From Chelatococcus sp. YT9 (GTDB taxonomy: Bacteria; Pseudomonadota; Alphaproteobacteria; Rhizobiales; Beijerinckiaceae), in contig NZ_JAHBRW010000002.1 in the NCBI RefSeq assembly GCF_018398315.1, forward strand, positions 356,637 to 420,636: DNA of 64,000 nucleotides, read 5' to 3'. A program made the position numbers and the translations under genes. Of the stretch, positions 8,802 to 18,615 are shown piece after piece. How positions within the stretch are numbered: position 1 is the first letter of the stretch; every line of letters begins with the position of its first letter. The notes below the pieces were generated by a model. It saw nothing but the letters and a program-made list of their open reading frames with translations. It was not told the origin of the DNA and did not search any database.

Positions 8802-9760
8802 TACGCATCGCAGAAACGGCAGCGCCTCAAGGCGCTGTCGCTCTGGTGCCCCCCACGCAACCACGACATAGGTCAGCGCCGCGTGAGGGGCATGGTTTTG
8901 CGCTCGCCCTGCTCGCGCCCTCGTCCACCCTCATCGGCGCTCTTCTTCTGGTGCCTCTGGCTCTGCTGCTCATCATTAGCCTCAAGAGCGTCAAGCTCGG
9001 CAATATCGCTCTGATTCTGAAGGCTGACTTCACCTGGGACAACTATATCCGTGTTCTGTCAGATCCGGCGACATGGCACAGCCTTTCCATCAGCGGAGCC
9101 TACATATTGGCTTCCTCGATCATCGCTTTCGGGCTGGGCCTCGGGACAGCCCTGATCCTGAATGAGAAGTTCCCGGCACAGAGACTGTTTCGAACACTCA
9201 TGCTGTTGCCCTGGGCCGTCCCCGGCATCACAGCGACAATCGCCTTCCTCTGGATCCTGCAGCCGTCGTTCGGCGTTTTCAACTTCATGCTGCGGACGCT
9301 CGGCTTCGTGGCACAGGACATTAACTGGTTCGGCGATTCGCGGCTTGCCCTTGCGGCAGTGACTTTTCCCACAGTTTGGAAAACCTACCCCTTTTTCACG
9401 ATCATGCTGCTGGCAGCGCTACAGACGATCCCGCGGGAGCTCTACGAAGCGGCCTCGATCGATGGGGCCAACGAATGGCGCCAGTTTCAATGGATAACCT
9501 GGCCGAGCATCCGTCGCTACGCCATCGTCGCGCTCGTCTTCAACGCGATGTATGTCTTCCGCGAATTTGACTTCATCTATGCGTCGACAAAAGGAGGCCC
9601 GCAGGGAGCTACCGATACGATTGCGATCCGAATCTACAACCTCGCTTTCGAGACTTTTGACATGGCGGCGGCGTCGGCGCTTGGGGTCCTGACTTTCGTC
9701 CTGGTCGCGATCAGCGTTCTCGGTTTTGTCCGCTGGCAGATGAAGGTGGAGCAGCGATGA
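8798..9760 (+). CDS. ABC sugar transporter permease (MalF-like)
   Basis: A 320-residue inner-membrane protein with six hydrophobic segments. The ATPase-contacting EAA loop reads ELYEAASIDGANEWRQFQWITWP. A longer, hydrophilic N-terminus is usual for the MalF/UgpA type. Its ATG overlaps the binding-protein stop (8798-8801), and its own stop overlaps the next permease start (9757-9760). It forms a heterodimeric channel with the next product. Confidence 0.92.
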   Translation: MIRIAETAAPQGAVALVPPTQPRHRSAPREGHGFALALLAPSSTLIGALLLVPLALLLIISLKSVKLGNIALILKADFTWDNYIRVLSDPATWHSLSISGAYILASSIIAFGLGLGTALILNEKFPAQRLFRTLMLLPWAVPGITATIAFLWILQPSFGVFNFMLRTLGFVAQDINWFGDSRLALAAVTFPTVWKTYPFFTIMLLAALQTIPRELYEAASIDGANEWRQFQWITWPSIRRYAIVALVFNAMYVFREFDFIYASTKGGPQGATDTIAIRIYNLAFETFDMAAASALGVLTFVLVAISVLGFVRWQMKVEQR

Positions 9761-10605
9761 TGACAGGTGAAGCCGAATCCCGCCTCGCTTCAACGCTCCG
9801 CCTTTTCCTTGCCGGATTACTGACGGTGCTTCTATTGTTTCCGATCTACTGGATGGCGCAAACGTCGATCCTTCCAACGTCGTCGATCCTGTCGCGCAAT
9901 CCGGACCTTCTGCCGAGACTCGCCGATATCAACCTCTCCGCGTTCGAAGCACTGGTCCGGCAATATCCAGTTGCCCGCTGGTTCCTGAATTCAGCCGTCA
10001 TCACTGTCGGGTCGGCCGTGCTCAGCACGTTCTGCGCCACGCTTGCGGGCTACAGCTTGTCCCGGTTCAAGTCCCGGACGGCCAGCGGCATCGCCTTCGT
10101 GCTTCTACTGGGACGCGTTCTTCCAGGCACGCTTCTCGTGCTCCCGTATTTCGTTTTGTTCCGCTGGGCAGGAATCCTCGATACCCACACTGCTGTCATC
10201 CTCGCCAATGCGTCGATGATCATCCCCTTCGCCACATTCATGATGAAAAATTACTTTGACGATGTGCCGCGCGAACTTGACGAGGCCGCGAAAGTTGATG
10301 GCTGCTCCGCTATGACCGCGCTCTGGTTCGTGGTCCTGCCGATCGCCAAGCCCGGGATCGCAGCCACGGTTGCATTCGCCGCGACGGCGAGCTGGGTCGA
10401 TCTTCTGTTCGCCCGGACGCTGTTGCTCTCGGCAGAGAATTGGACCGTGCCCGTGGGGATCGCCTCTCTCATCGGCGAAGTACAGACGAGCTGGAATCAA
10501 TTGATGGCGGCAGGTGTCCTATCGGTTCTGCCAGTATTTGCGGTCTATTGGTTCGCGCAACCCTATCTCATTGGCGGAATGACATCGGGCGCAGTAAAGG
10601 GCTGA
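9757..10605 (+). CDS. ABC sugar transporter permease (MalG-like)
   Basis: A 282-residue membrane protein with six predicted membrane spans and an EAA loop, ELDEAAKVDGCSAMTALWFV. The short N-terminus and C-terminal GGMTSGAVKG tail are typical of MalG/UgpE proteins. It pairs with the MalF-like subunit just upstream. The FAD oxidoreductase begins 31 bases later on the same strand, so import and oxidation of the substrate appear to be co-transcribed. Confidence 0.92.
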   Translation: MMTGEAESRLASTLRLFLAGLLTVLLLFPIYWMAQTSILPTSSILSRNPDLLPRLADINLSAFEALVRQYPVARWFLNSAVITVGSAVLSTFCATLAGYSLSRFKSRTASGIAFVLLLGRVLPGTLLVLPYFVLFRWAGILDTHTAVILANASMIIPFATFMMKNYFDDVPRELDEAAKVDGCSAMTALWFVVLPIAKPGIAATVAFAATASWVDLLFARTLLLSAENWTVPVGIASLIGEVQTSWNQLMAAGVLSVLPVFAVYWFAQPYLIGGMTSGAVKG

Positions 10606-10636
10606 TACGGCACCGTCTAGGGTTGGAGAAATAACG

Positions 10637-12013
10637 ATGAACGATACTCGCTATCGTGAGCCAGCAAAAGATATTCCGATCGTCGCCGATGTCGACGTTC
10701 TGGTGGTCGGCGGCGGACCAGCAGGTGTCTGTGCCGCGGTCGGGGCGGCCCGGGCCGGCGCACGCACGTTCCTTGTCGAACGCCACGGCTTTCTGGGTGG
10801 CATGTGGACCGCCGGGATGGTTTTGACACTTGCCGGCTTCAACTCCTGGCTACGGCCTTACCACCGCTGTGTCGGCGGCGTCGCAGGCGAATGGATCCGC
10901 AGGGCGGCCGCGCTGAACGGATGCCAGGATCATACAGGCTTTGTCCTGAACTCAGATCCCGAGATCATGAAGCGGGTTGCCGATGATCTCGTTACCGAGG
11001 CCGGCGTCGATCTCCTCTTCCACTGTTGGGGCGCCGATCCGATCCTTGAGAATGGTTCGGTGAAGGGGCTGTGTATCGAAAATGTTGAGGGCCGGCAGGC
11101 CATCCGTGCGCAGGTCACCGTCGATTGCACTGGCGACGGCGATGTCATGGCACGCGCCGGTGCGCGCTGGACAAAAGGCCAGTCGCTCCAGCCGATGACC
11201 ATGTCATTCAGGATGGGCAATCTCCAGATCGAGACCGACAACGACATTCATAAGCCAGTGTCCCCCCCCATTGGTCCGGAGCCGGGCTATCTGCGTGAAC
11301 CCACGCTCAGCCAATACGCGTCGGTGCGGCAGGACGTGGTGGTCGATGCCGACCACATGCGGGCCGAGCGCGAGAGCGGGCGGCTACCGCGCTACGGTGG
11401 GCCGTGGTTCGGCGGCCTCGACGCGGATGTGATCTGGGTGAATTCAACACGGATCACCGGAGATGCCTCCGTTGCATCCGAACTCACACGGGCCGAGCTC
11501 ACAGGCCGTCGCGAGACAGCGGAAATCGTTGACTACTTCGTGAGACATTTGCCCGGCTTTGCCGCGGGACGGCTTATCCAGACCAGCACGCAGATCGGGA
11601 TCCGGGAAACGCGGCGGCTCGAGGGCGTCTACACCTTGAAAGCCGAGGACATCCTCGGCCGCACGGATTTCGATGACGGGATTGCCCTCGGCTGTTGGCC
11701 GATCGACGTGCATCCGACAACGGACGCCATCGGCCATCACGCGATGTATGTACCCCTGCCCTACCGCATTCCATATCGGTCCCTGCTGCCGACCAATGTG
11801 AATGGGTTGCTGGTGGCCGGACGATGCTTCTCGGCCGACAGGGAGGCACTCGGTTCCGCCCGGGTCGGCGCGACCTGCGCCGCGATGGGGCACGCCGCCG
11901 GCGTTGCCGCGGCGATGGCCGCAGCGGCCTCCGCGGAACCGCGTGCTCTTGATGCGCGCCGTATCCAGCAGGGCCTACGCGAGCAGGACGCTATCATCGA
12001 CTACCCGGGCTGA
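10637..12013 (+). CDS. FAD-dependent oxidoreductase (FAD_oxidored / PF12831-like)
   Basis: A 458-residue flavoprotein. The dinucleotide-binding motif GGGPAG sits at residues 25-30, followed by a [11 protein letters not shown] helix and an [17 protein letters not shown] segment typical of the PF12831 family. The second FAD contact near the C-terminus is [24 protein letters not shown] (written here in part as [10 protein letters not shown]). The reaction is unknown; these proteins often accompany sugar ABC importers in Rhizobiales. It may oxidise the imported sugar or a derived acid. GGAG-like bases at 10624-10628 serve as ribosome-binding site. Confidence 0.82.
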   Translation: MNDTRYREPAKDIPIVADVDVLVVGGGPAGVCAAVGAARAGARTFLVERHGFLGGMWTAGMVLTLAGFNSWLRPYHRCVGGVAGEWIRRAAALNGCQDHTGFVLNSDPEIMKRVADDLVTEAGVDLLFHCWGADPILENGSVKGLCIENVEGRQAIRAQVTVDCTGDGDVMARAGARWTKGQSLQPMTMSFRMGNLQIETDNDIHKPVSPPIGPEPGYLREPTLSQYASVRQDVVVDADHMRAERESGRLPRYGGPWFGGLDADVIWVNSTRITGDASVASELTRAELTGRRETAEIVDYFVRHLPGFAAGRLIQTSTQIGIRETRRLEGVYTLKAEDILGRTDFDDGIALGCWPIDVHPTTDAIGHHAMYVPLPYRIPYRSLLPTNVNGLLVAGRCFSADREALGSARVGATCAAMGHAAGVAAAMAAAASAEPRALDARRIQQGLREQDAIIDYPG

Positions 12014-12123
12014 TACCAGGTTCACCTCCCCACTTGGCCGCGGCCTTTCTTCGGCCCGAGCCCGGGGCCGATCCCGTCATTCTCTCATACCTCTCACGAG
12101 CAGCCCGGCACCGGAGCCCATCC

Positions 12124-13161
12124 ATGAAAGCCCTCGTTCTCGAACGCCCCCGCAAACTGGCCCTGCGCGATATCGATCTCGAAGCGGAAGCGGGGCACGG
12201 CCAGGTCAAGATCCGGCTGAACACTGTGGGTATTTGTGGTTCCGACGTGCACTACTATACGCACGGCCGCATCGGCCCCTTCGTTGTGGATGCGCCGATG
12301 GTGCTAGGCCATGAGGCTGCAGGCACCGTCGTCGCCATCGGGGAGGGCGTGACCGGCCTCCAACCCGGAGACCGTGTCTGTATGGAGCCGGGCCTTCCTG
12401 ATCCTCACTCACGGGCCTCACGTCTTGGCATTTACAATGTGGACCCAAGCGTGACCTTCTGGGCTACACCGCCAGTTCATGGAGTCATCCGGCCTTTCGT
12501 CGTGCATCCAGCGAATTTCACCTTCAAGATCCCGGATTCCATCAGCTTCGCTGAGGCAGCGATGGTGGAACCATTCGCCGTCGGAATGCAGGCCGCAGCA
12601 AAAGCAAAGATCCAGCCGGGTGACACCGCCGTTGTCATCGGCGCCGGGCCGATCGGGATCATGGTGGCCATCGCCGCCTTGGCCGGCGGCTGCGCGCGTG
12701 CCGTCGTAGCAGATATCGCCCAGCCGAAACTCGAGATCGCGGCAATCTATGAAGGCGTGATCCCGGTGAACGTGCGCGAAGAGAACCTCATGGCGGAAGT
12801 CGCGCAATTGACGGGCGGTTGGGGAGCCGACATCGTCTTCGAATGTTCGGGTTCTGCAGTCGTCTGGTCCGACATCGTCGATCTTTCCCGTCCTTGCGGC
12901 ACCATCGTGGCGGTCGGCCTGCCAATTGACCCCGTACCCTTCGATGTCGCGCGGCTGTCCACGAAGGAGCTGAAGGTCGAGACCGTATTCCGCTACGCAC
13001 ATCAGTATGACCGGGCGCTCGCCTTGATGGGATCCGGACGCGTGGATCTCAAGCCGCTCATCTCCGCGACATTCCCGTTCGAGGAAGCCGTTGCCGCCTT
13101 CGAGCGCGCGGCAGAGGCCCGTCCTGCAGACGTCAAGCTCCAGATCCGCCTCGAAGATTGA
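12124..13161 (+). CDS. zinc-dependent medium-chain dehydrogenase, xylitol/sorbitol dehydrogenase type
   Basis: A 345-residue enzyme that oxidises a polyol with NAD+. Catalytic zinc ligands are visible: Cys38, His63, Glu64 (GHEAAG) and Glu149. The cofactor site GAGPIG is at residues 173-178. The loop that binds structural zinc in most relatives lacks its four cysteines and reads [19 protein letters not shown], a pattern known from bacterial xylitol dehydrogenases. I start at ATG 12124; an in-frame start at 12034 lies in a low-complexity stretch without the family sequence. The stop abuts the stop of the opposite-strand gene with no spacer. Confidence 0.88.
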   Translation: MKALVLERPRKLALRDIDLEAEAGHGQVKIRLNTVGICGSDVHYYTHGRIGPFVVDAPMVLGHEAAGTVVAIGEGVTGLQPGDRVCMEPGLPDPHSRASRLGIYNVDPSVTFWATPPVHGVIRPFVVHPANFTFKIPDSISFAEAAMVEPFAVGMQAAAKAKIQPGDTAVVIGAGPIGIMVAIAALAGGCARAVVADIAQPKLEIAAIYEGVIPVNVREENLMAEVAQLTGGWGADIVFECSGSAVVWSDIVDLSRPCGTIVAVGLPIDPVPFDVARLSTKELKVETVFRYAHQYDRALALMGSGRVDLKPLISATFPFEEAVAAFERAAEARPADVKLQIRLED

Positions 13162-14250
13162 TTACGTCAACTCGACAACCCGCCCCTCCTTGATACTGCG
13201 CTCTGCGGCCAGCACGATGCGCAAGCTATCCACTGCGGCAGCCATTGATTGCGACAAGTCTAGGTTTTCGTGGATAGACCTCAGGAAATATTCCTGCTCT
13301 CGCCTACATAACTCCTGGTGTCCAGGCTCATCATCCATGAGCAGAACATCGTCACGCCTAGCAAAATTCCTGCTTTCGTCGACGTCTGCGTGATGGATCC
13401 TTATTGTAGCCGTTTGGGTGTGACGGTCGAGATCCGCGGATTCCGAGATGGTATCGAGCATCGCAGACTCGCCACCGTCCCGTCCGGCAACAATCGACAC
13501 GGAGCCCTTAGGTCCTATGACGTCTTTGACGAAATAGGCCGTCTCACTCATCATTGGCCCCCACCCGGCCTCGTACCAGCCCACTGATCCGTCGTCGAAG
13601 GTCACGTGTAGATGCCCATAGTTGTCCTGCGCCGCCTCCGCCCAGAGCTTCGCGCCAATGCCGTGAACCCGAACCGGCTTGGCCGCCGTTAGCTGGCACA
13701 TCACGTCGACGTAGTGGACACCGCAATCAACGATCGGAATCAGCGAATCGATGAGATTCTTGTGCCAGTACCAGGCCTGACCGCTGGATTGCTGGTTGAG
13801 GTTCAGGCGCATGACCAGCGGCTTGCCCAACGACCGCCCGATGTCAATAAAACGTATCCAAGACGGATGAACCCGAAGGATATAACCCAGCACCAATTTC
13901 CGATCGTGAGTCTTGGCCGCCGCAACAACCCGCTCCGCATCCTCTATCGTCGTCGCTATCGGCTTTTCCATGAACACATGGCAACCGGCTTCGATCGCCT
14001 TTATCGCGTAGCTTGCGTGGGTGTTCGGCCAAGAATTGATCGATACCGCATCGGGCCTCGTCTGCTCCAGCGCCTCATCCAGATCTTCGTACCGCGGATA
14101 GATCTCGTATCCCGGCGGCAACTGCTTGGATTTAATCGAGCGGCTCATGATGCCCACGATTTCGAAACCATCGATTTGTCGGTAGGCCTCCGCATGCGAC
14201 AATCCCATATTGCCAAGGCCAATGACGAGAATTCTTACTTTCTTTGGCAT
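13162..14250 (-). CDS. Gfo/Idh/MocA-family oxidoreductase
   Basis: A 362-residue NAD(P)-dependent dehydrogenase. It has the Rossmann motif GLGNMG at residues 11-16 and the family motif EKP at 95-97, whose lysine acts in catalysis. Substrates of this family are mostly sugars, inositols and their phosphates. I start at the ATG whose complement is 14248-14250, because MPKKVRILVIG is the usual N-terminus and a GAAGAAGA stretch lies upstream; the frame extends further but without family sequence. It is the last gene of the minus-strand sugar operon 18426-13162. Confidence 0.88.
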   Translation of the reverse strand: MPKKVRILVIGLGNMGLSHAEAYRQIDGFEIVGIMSRSIKSKQLPPGYEIYPRYEDLDEALEQTRPDAVSINSWPNTHASYAIKAIEAGCHVFMEKPIATTIEDAERVVAAAKTHDRKLVLGYILRVHPSWIRFIDIGRSLGKPLVMRLNLNQQSSGQAWYWHKNLIDSLIPIVDCGVHYVDVMCQLTAAKPVRVHGIGAKLWAEAAQDNYGHLHVTFDDGSVGWYEAGWGPMMSETAYFVKDVIGPKGSVSIVAGRDGGESAMLDTISESADLDRHTQTATIRIHHADVDESRNFARRDDVLLMDDEPGHQELCRREQEYFLRSIHENLDLSQSMAAAVDSLRIVLAAERSIKEGRVVELT

Positions 14251-14422
14251 GGTATCTTCTTCTTTCGAAGCGATCTGCCGACTGTCCCGCAGCACGCTGT
14301 CATGAGCCGTGCGAGCGAACCGCTCCACGCTCGTCACGGCTCGGCCAGAGGCACAGACAACCGGCACCAACCGAACGGGGTGACGGCCGATCTAGCCTTA
14401 GATGGCCACGAACGCGGCCTCC

Positions 14423-15259
14423 CTAGATTGCGGACAACCAGTGTTCGAGCTGAGCTTTGGCTTTAAGAATGCCCGCGTTGCGCGTCTCGCCGGTGAACTC
14501 CGTCTCGATGATCCAGGGGCCGTTGAAGCCAATGCTGACGAGCTTCTTCAACAGTGCGGGATGATCAACCTGTCCCTCGCCAAGCTGCATCTCCTTGCCG
14601 AGCTTCTTGGTATCAACAGGATAGCAACCGTCTTTGATATGCACCTGGCGGATGTAGGGAGCCAAAATGTCAATAGCGTCTACAGGATTGGCCTTCCCGT
14701 AAACGATCAGGTTCGCTGCGTCAAAATTGACGCCTACATTGTCCATTCCGACGTCTTCGATCAAACGGCACAGCGTGACGGGCGTCTCCTGCCCTGTCTC
14801 GAAGCAGAACTCCTGACCGTTCGACTTGCAGTGGGATGCGATATCTCGCACGACAGGCACCAGCGACTTGTAAGTTGGTTCATTGCAATCTTCCGGCACG
14901 AAGCCGATATGCGTCATCACCATTCTGATCCCGAGAGAAGCCGCAAAGTCTGACGCATTTTTGGTAATGGCGATGCGCTCTTCCCGCAGATGCGGCGGCA
15001 CAAGCCCAGTGGTGATCGGACCACCAACGAAATCCCAGACGACATGCCCAGGCCAGCCGGCCCAGAAGCCCGTAACCTCCATGTTGAGGCGCTTCATCTC
15101 CTTGCGAAAGTGTTCCTTGATCTCGTCCGTCAAGGCGCCAGGATTATACGCCGACAAATGACATACGTCGAAGCCGAGATCATGAACGCCGGAGATGATG
15201 TTCTCATGTTCCGTCCGGATCTTGGTGACCAGGCCGGTCTTCTTGTTGACAGTGCTCAT
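14423..15259 (-). CDS. sugar phosphate isomerase/epimerase (xylose isomerase-like TIM barrel)
   Basis: A 278-residue TIM-barrel protein of the AP endonuclease 2 superfamily. Likely metal ligands are visible in MVMTHIGFVPED (His), CFETGQETP (Glu), NFDAANLIVYG (Asp), QVHIKDG (His) and IIETEF (Glu). Such enzymes isomerise or epimerise keto-sugars or inosose. I start at MSTVNKKTG (15259), as upstream residues in frame do not match the family. It lies between the permeases and the MocA dehydrogenase, consistent with stepwise processing of the imported sugar. Confidence 0.85.
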   Translation of the reverse strand: MSTVNKKTGLVTKIRTEHENIISGVHDLGFDVCHLSAYNPGALTDEIKEHFRKEMKRLNMEVTGFWAGWPGHVVWDFVGGPITTGLVPPHLREERIAITKNASDFAASLGIRMVMTHIGFVPEDCNEPTYKSLVPVVRDIASHCKSNGQEFCFETGQETPVTLCRLIEDVGMDNVGVNFDAANLIVYGKANPVDAIDILAPYIRQVHIKDGCYPVDTKKLGKEMQLGEGQVDHPALLKKLVSIGFNGPWIIETEFTGETRNAGILKAKAQLEHWLSAI

Positions 15260-15291
15260 CGCGGCATCGTCCTCACTCAGTGTGCCGATAG

Positions 15292-16137
15292 TTAGCCTTT
15301 GACCGCGCCCATGGTGAGGCCTCTCACAAGGGCACGTTGAACGAAGAGATAGAAGACAAGAACCGGCAGCATCGCCAGAACGGCAGCCGCCGTGAGCTCG
15401 CCCCATCGCACCTCCTCGTAGGAGACCCAATTATAGATGCCCAGCGGCAACGTCTTCGCATGACGGTTGGTCAAAACCATCGCGTAGAGGAATTCATTCC
15501 AGGCATAGATAAACGAAAATATTGCGGAAGTCGCCAAGCCCGGCTTGCAGGATGGGAGAACGACATATCGGAATGTCTGCCACTGTTCGCACCCGTCTAT
15601 ACGCGCGGCTTCCTCAAGCTCGATCGGAAGATCGACGATGTAGCTCCTCATCATCCAGATCACAAAGCCAAGTATGATCGTAAGATAGACGATAACCAGC
15701 GCTGTATAGGTGTCCTTGAGGCCGAGGTTCGTGAAGATGACAAAAAACGGGATGATGAAAGCGACCGGCGGAATCATCCGAGTACTCAAGATGCCGAGAA
15801 GCAGGGTACGCTTCCCCCGAAAATGGCGCCGTGCAAGGATGTACGCCGCCGGAACACCAAGCATCAGTCCGATCGCAGTCGCCGATAAGGTTACGATCAA
15901 ACTGTTCTGCGTATACTCGAGCAAGGCACCTTCGCTCCACACCGTGCTGTAATGCTCGAAGGTCGGCACGAACAGCCACTTCGGCGGCATCGCAAGCGCA
16001 TCAGCTCGCGTCTTGAGCGACATTAGGATCGCCCAGAAGATCGGCATGATGAACACGATCGCGACGATGACGAGGCCAATGGTGTTGAGGATATCCCCCA
16101 GTGTGACCGGGCGATCGTGGTCCCGCGTGTTAGCCAA
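15292..16137 (-). CDS. ABC sugar transporter permease (MalG-like)
   Basis: A 281-residue membrane subunit with six hydrophobic segments and an EAA loop, ELEEAARIDGCEQWQTFRYV. The C-terminal RGLTMGAVKG resembles the MalG/UgpE family. The start codon overlaps the 3' end of the MalF-like gene by 8 bases (16130-16137). It belongs to the second ATPase-less sugar importer of the window. Confidence 0.92.
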   Translation of the reverse strand: MANTRDHDRPVTLGDILNTIGLVIVAIVFIMPIFWAILMSLKTRADALAMPPKWLFVPTFEHYSTVWSEGALLEYTQNSLIVTLSATAIGLMLGVPAAYILARRHFRGKRTLLLGILSTRMIPPVAFIIPFFVIFTNLGLKDTYTALVIVYLTIILGFVIWMMRSYIVDLPIELEEAARIDGCEQWQTFRYVVLPSCKPGLATSAIFSFIYAWNEFLYAMVLTNRHAKTLPLGIYNWVSYEEVRWGELTAAAVLAMLPVLVFYLFVQRALVRGLTMGAVKG

Positions 16138-17026
16138 TTTTCACGTCTCCCCAGCGGACGATAAGAATGGTGGACGCAAGGACGATCAAGAAAAGTACCA
16201 TCGCCAGCGCGGACGCATATCCCATCCGCAGAAAGCTGAACCCCGATGCATACACATAGAGTGCCAGTGTTTCCGTCGACGTTCCTGGCCCTCCACGCCC
16301 CACGATGTAAAAGACATCGAAGGTCTTCAGGAGCGCGATCACCCGAAAGACGATTCCGACCATGAGGATCGGCTTCAAGAGAGGTAGCTTGATATTCTTG
16401 AAGACCTGCCAAGGATTGGCGCCGTCGATGCGGGCCGCATCCGACAATTCTTCCGGAAGCGTGAGCAACCCAGTATAGATAATGAGCATCAGTTCGGGCG
16501 TATGCTGCCAGGCCTCCACGATGATCAGCGAGATCAACGCCTGGTTTGGGCTATAGATCCACTCGAACGGTCCCAGGCCGACAAACGCCAGGAGATAGTT
16601 CAGCAATCCAAGGCTCGGACTGAATAGCAGACGCCAGACGAAAGCAACTGCAATGGGCGTGACAATGATCGGCAGCAAGATCAGCCCACGAAGCGCCCCG
16701 ACGGCCCACCGCTGCCGAAACAGCATCAGAGCGATGACGAAGCCAAGCACCAGCTCGACGATGAGCGAAGCCGTCACGAATATGAAAGTGCGTCCCGCTG
16801 CCGCCCAAAATCGCCGATCGACTATCAGTTCGACGTAATTGTCCAGCCCGTTGAAGCCGCGTTCGAAGCTCTTTGGAAGGTAGTAATTCTGAAAGCTGGT
16901 CGTAATTGTGTAGAATAGTGGAATGACGTTGATGACAATGAGAACAAGCAGCGCTGGAGCGAGAAAGCTGGCGGGAAGAAGCCAGTCCCTCGCCTTCGTG
17001 CGCAGGTTCGCTAGATTAGAGTGCAT
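16130..17026 (-). CDS. ABC sugar transporter permease (MalF-like)
   Basis: A 298-residue membrane subunit with about six spans and the EAA loop ELSDAARIDGANPWQVFKNI. It starts 68 bases after the binding-protein stop and overlaps the next permease. Together they form the channel of the second sugar importer. The ligand is not identifiable. Confidence 0.92.
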   Translation of the reverse strand: MHSNLANLRTKARDWLLPASFLAPALLVLIVINVIPLFYTITTSFQNYYLPKSFERGFNGLDNYVELIVDRRFWAAAGRTFIFVTASLIVELVLGFVIALMLFRQRWAVGALRGLILLPIIVTPIAVAFVWRLLFSPSLGLLNYLLAFVGLGPFEWIYSPNQALISLIIVEAWQHTPELMLIIYTGLLTLPEELSDAARIDGANPWQVFKNIKLPLLKPILMVGIVFRVIALLKTFDVFYIVGRGGPGTSTETLALYVYASGFSFLRMGYASALAMVLFLIVLASTILIVRWGDVKIG

Positions 17027-17094
17027 CGCCTCACCGGTTTGCTTGGAACGTCAAGAACGAGGCAATGCACCGTCTCCTACACTACTGCGGTCGC

Positions 17095-18426
17095 CTATTT
17101 CGAGCGTGCCAGAGCCTTGTCCATCCTCTCAGCCGCGGATGACAAATTGGACTGCGCCGTACCCTGCTTGAGAATGGTCGCGTTCACCGCGCCACCATAA
17201 ATGTCCAGCCATTCATCGATCGCCGTGATCCGGGGCGGGCCAGGGGTCGGCTCCGCTGGCATCATCGATTTGATCGTTGCCTCAGCCCAGGCCGCCGGAT
17301 ATTTGGAGCGCAAAGATGGGGCCTCGAAGACTGACTTTCGCGCCCCGATGCCAGCGGCTTCGCCAATTTTCAGTCCAACATCCTTGCTCGTCACCCAAGA
17401 CATGAAGAGCGCCGCGCCCGGCTTGTTCTTCGAGGATGCGCTGATGCTCAGCATCCATGCGCCAGTATTGGCCATAGCGCCTGCAGGTCCGGCCGGCATG
17501 CTCGCGTAGCCGACTTTCCCCGAAACGGTCGATTTCTTAGGATCCTCGATCTGCGACATGAAGACGGACGCGTCGAGATACATTGCGGCCTTGCCCTGCT
17601 GGAAGTCCGAGACCGTCTCATACCATGTATAGTTACCCACGCCGACCGGACCGGCGTCTTGAAGGAGCTTGGCATACATCGTGATGGCGGCGACCGCCTC
17701 AGGGCTGTCAAACGTCGCCTTCGTGGGGCTTTCGGCGTTGTCGAAGACCTTGCCACCGTAGGACCAGATGAAGCCGCTGCTGTTCCACGCGGTGTGAATC
17801 TTTTCGCCCCGCAGCAACATTCCAGCCATCTTGCCAGGTTGATTCAGAGCAACAGCCGTCTTGTAGAGCTCGTCGAACGAGGTCGGGACCGCCATGCCCG
17901 CAGCATCGAGCACATCTTTGCGGTAGTAAAGGATCTGCGCTTCGCCTGTGACAGGCAGCGCGAACCGTTTGCCGTTGATGAAGGTGTTCCTGGTCAAAGA
18001 CGGAAGGAAATCATTGACGTCGTAGGACGTGCTATCGAAGTACTTCGGATTGGTGATATATTTGTCCAGCTCCTCGACCCATCCTGCCTTGCTATATTGA
18101 ACGATGGCCTGGTCCATCATGACCACGTCGAAGGTGCCGGCACCCGAGGATAAGTCGACCAGACGTTTATTCATATACTCGTCCTGGGAATAGGACTCGA
18201 TCTGGACCTTGATTCCAGTCAATTTCTCGAATTCGGGAATAAGCGGCCTAATCGTGTCAGTAAATACGTGCTTATTCATGCCGATGAAGAGCGTTGTTCC
18301 TTTCGCCTGCTGCCAATCGACCGTCCCGTTCTGAGCGAAAGTCGTTGACGCGCCGCATGCAAGCATGAGTGCCGCAAGTCCAGCAGCGCGCGCCAGGACC
18401 TCCCGTCTAAACATTTTGAATGCCAT
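17095..18426 (-). CDS. ABC sugar transporter substrate-binding protein
   Basis: A 443-residue family 1 solute-binding protein. I start at MAFKMFRREV (18426), which has GGGGAG upstream on the minus strand and gives a signal peptide ending near ASTTFAQNG. The upstream in-frame ATG at 18477 would put charged residues ahead of the leader. Mature features include EFEKLTGIKVQIES and AMYLDASVF. The gene heads the minus-strand operon and diverges from the ROK repressor, sharing a 189-base control region with a strong palindrome at 18541-18562. Confidence 0.92.
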   Translation of the reverse strand: MAFKMFRREVLARAAGLAALMLACGASTTFAQNGTVDWQQAKGTTLFIGMNKHVFTDTIRPLIPEFEKLTGIKVQIESYSQDEYMNKRLVDLSSGAGTFDVVMMDQAIVQYSKAGWVEELDKYITNPKYFDSTSYDVNDFLPSLTRNTFINGKRFALPVTGEAQILYYRKDVLDAAGMAVPTSFDELYKTAVALNQPGKMAGMLLRGEKIHTAWNSSGFIWSYGGKVFDNAESPTKATFDSPEAVAAITMYAKLLQDAGPVGVGNYTWYETVSDFQQGKAAMYLDASVFMSQIEDPKKSTVSGKVGYASMPAGPAGAMANTGAWMLSISASSKNKPGAALFMSWVTSKDVGLKIGEAAGIGARKSVFEAPSLRSKYPAAWAEATIKSMMPAEPTPGPPRITAIDEWLDIYGGAVNATILKQGTAQSNLSSAAERMDKALARSK

Positions 18427-18540
18427 TCTAAACTCCCCTGCGTCGCTTCGAGACTTCTTTTCTGGGAAAATAGGCATGCTTCTTCTTGACAGGCCTGCAT
18501 TTCTCCATCAGGCCAGCTGGAGCAAATCGCTTCTTGAGAT

Positions 18541-18562
18541 ATTTGTTCTCAAACGAACAAAT
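18541..18562. promoter_or_regulatory. perfect palindromic operator between sugar operon and ROK repressor
   Basis: An inverted repeat ATTTGTTC-N6-GAACAAAT, perfect over 8 bases in each arm, lies in the 189-base gap between the divergent binding-protein gene and the ROK gene. Its symmetry suits a dimeric winged-helix protein such as the ROK regulator encoded 54 bases downstream. It is close enough to both start codons to control both promoters. Binding is inferred from position and symmetry only. Confidence 0.65.
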
Positions 18563-18615
18563 GTGTCAAGCTGCAATTCCTTGGATGGCACTTCGCCGGA
18601 GCGCTCAGGCCTCTT

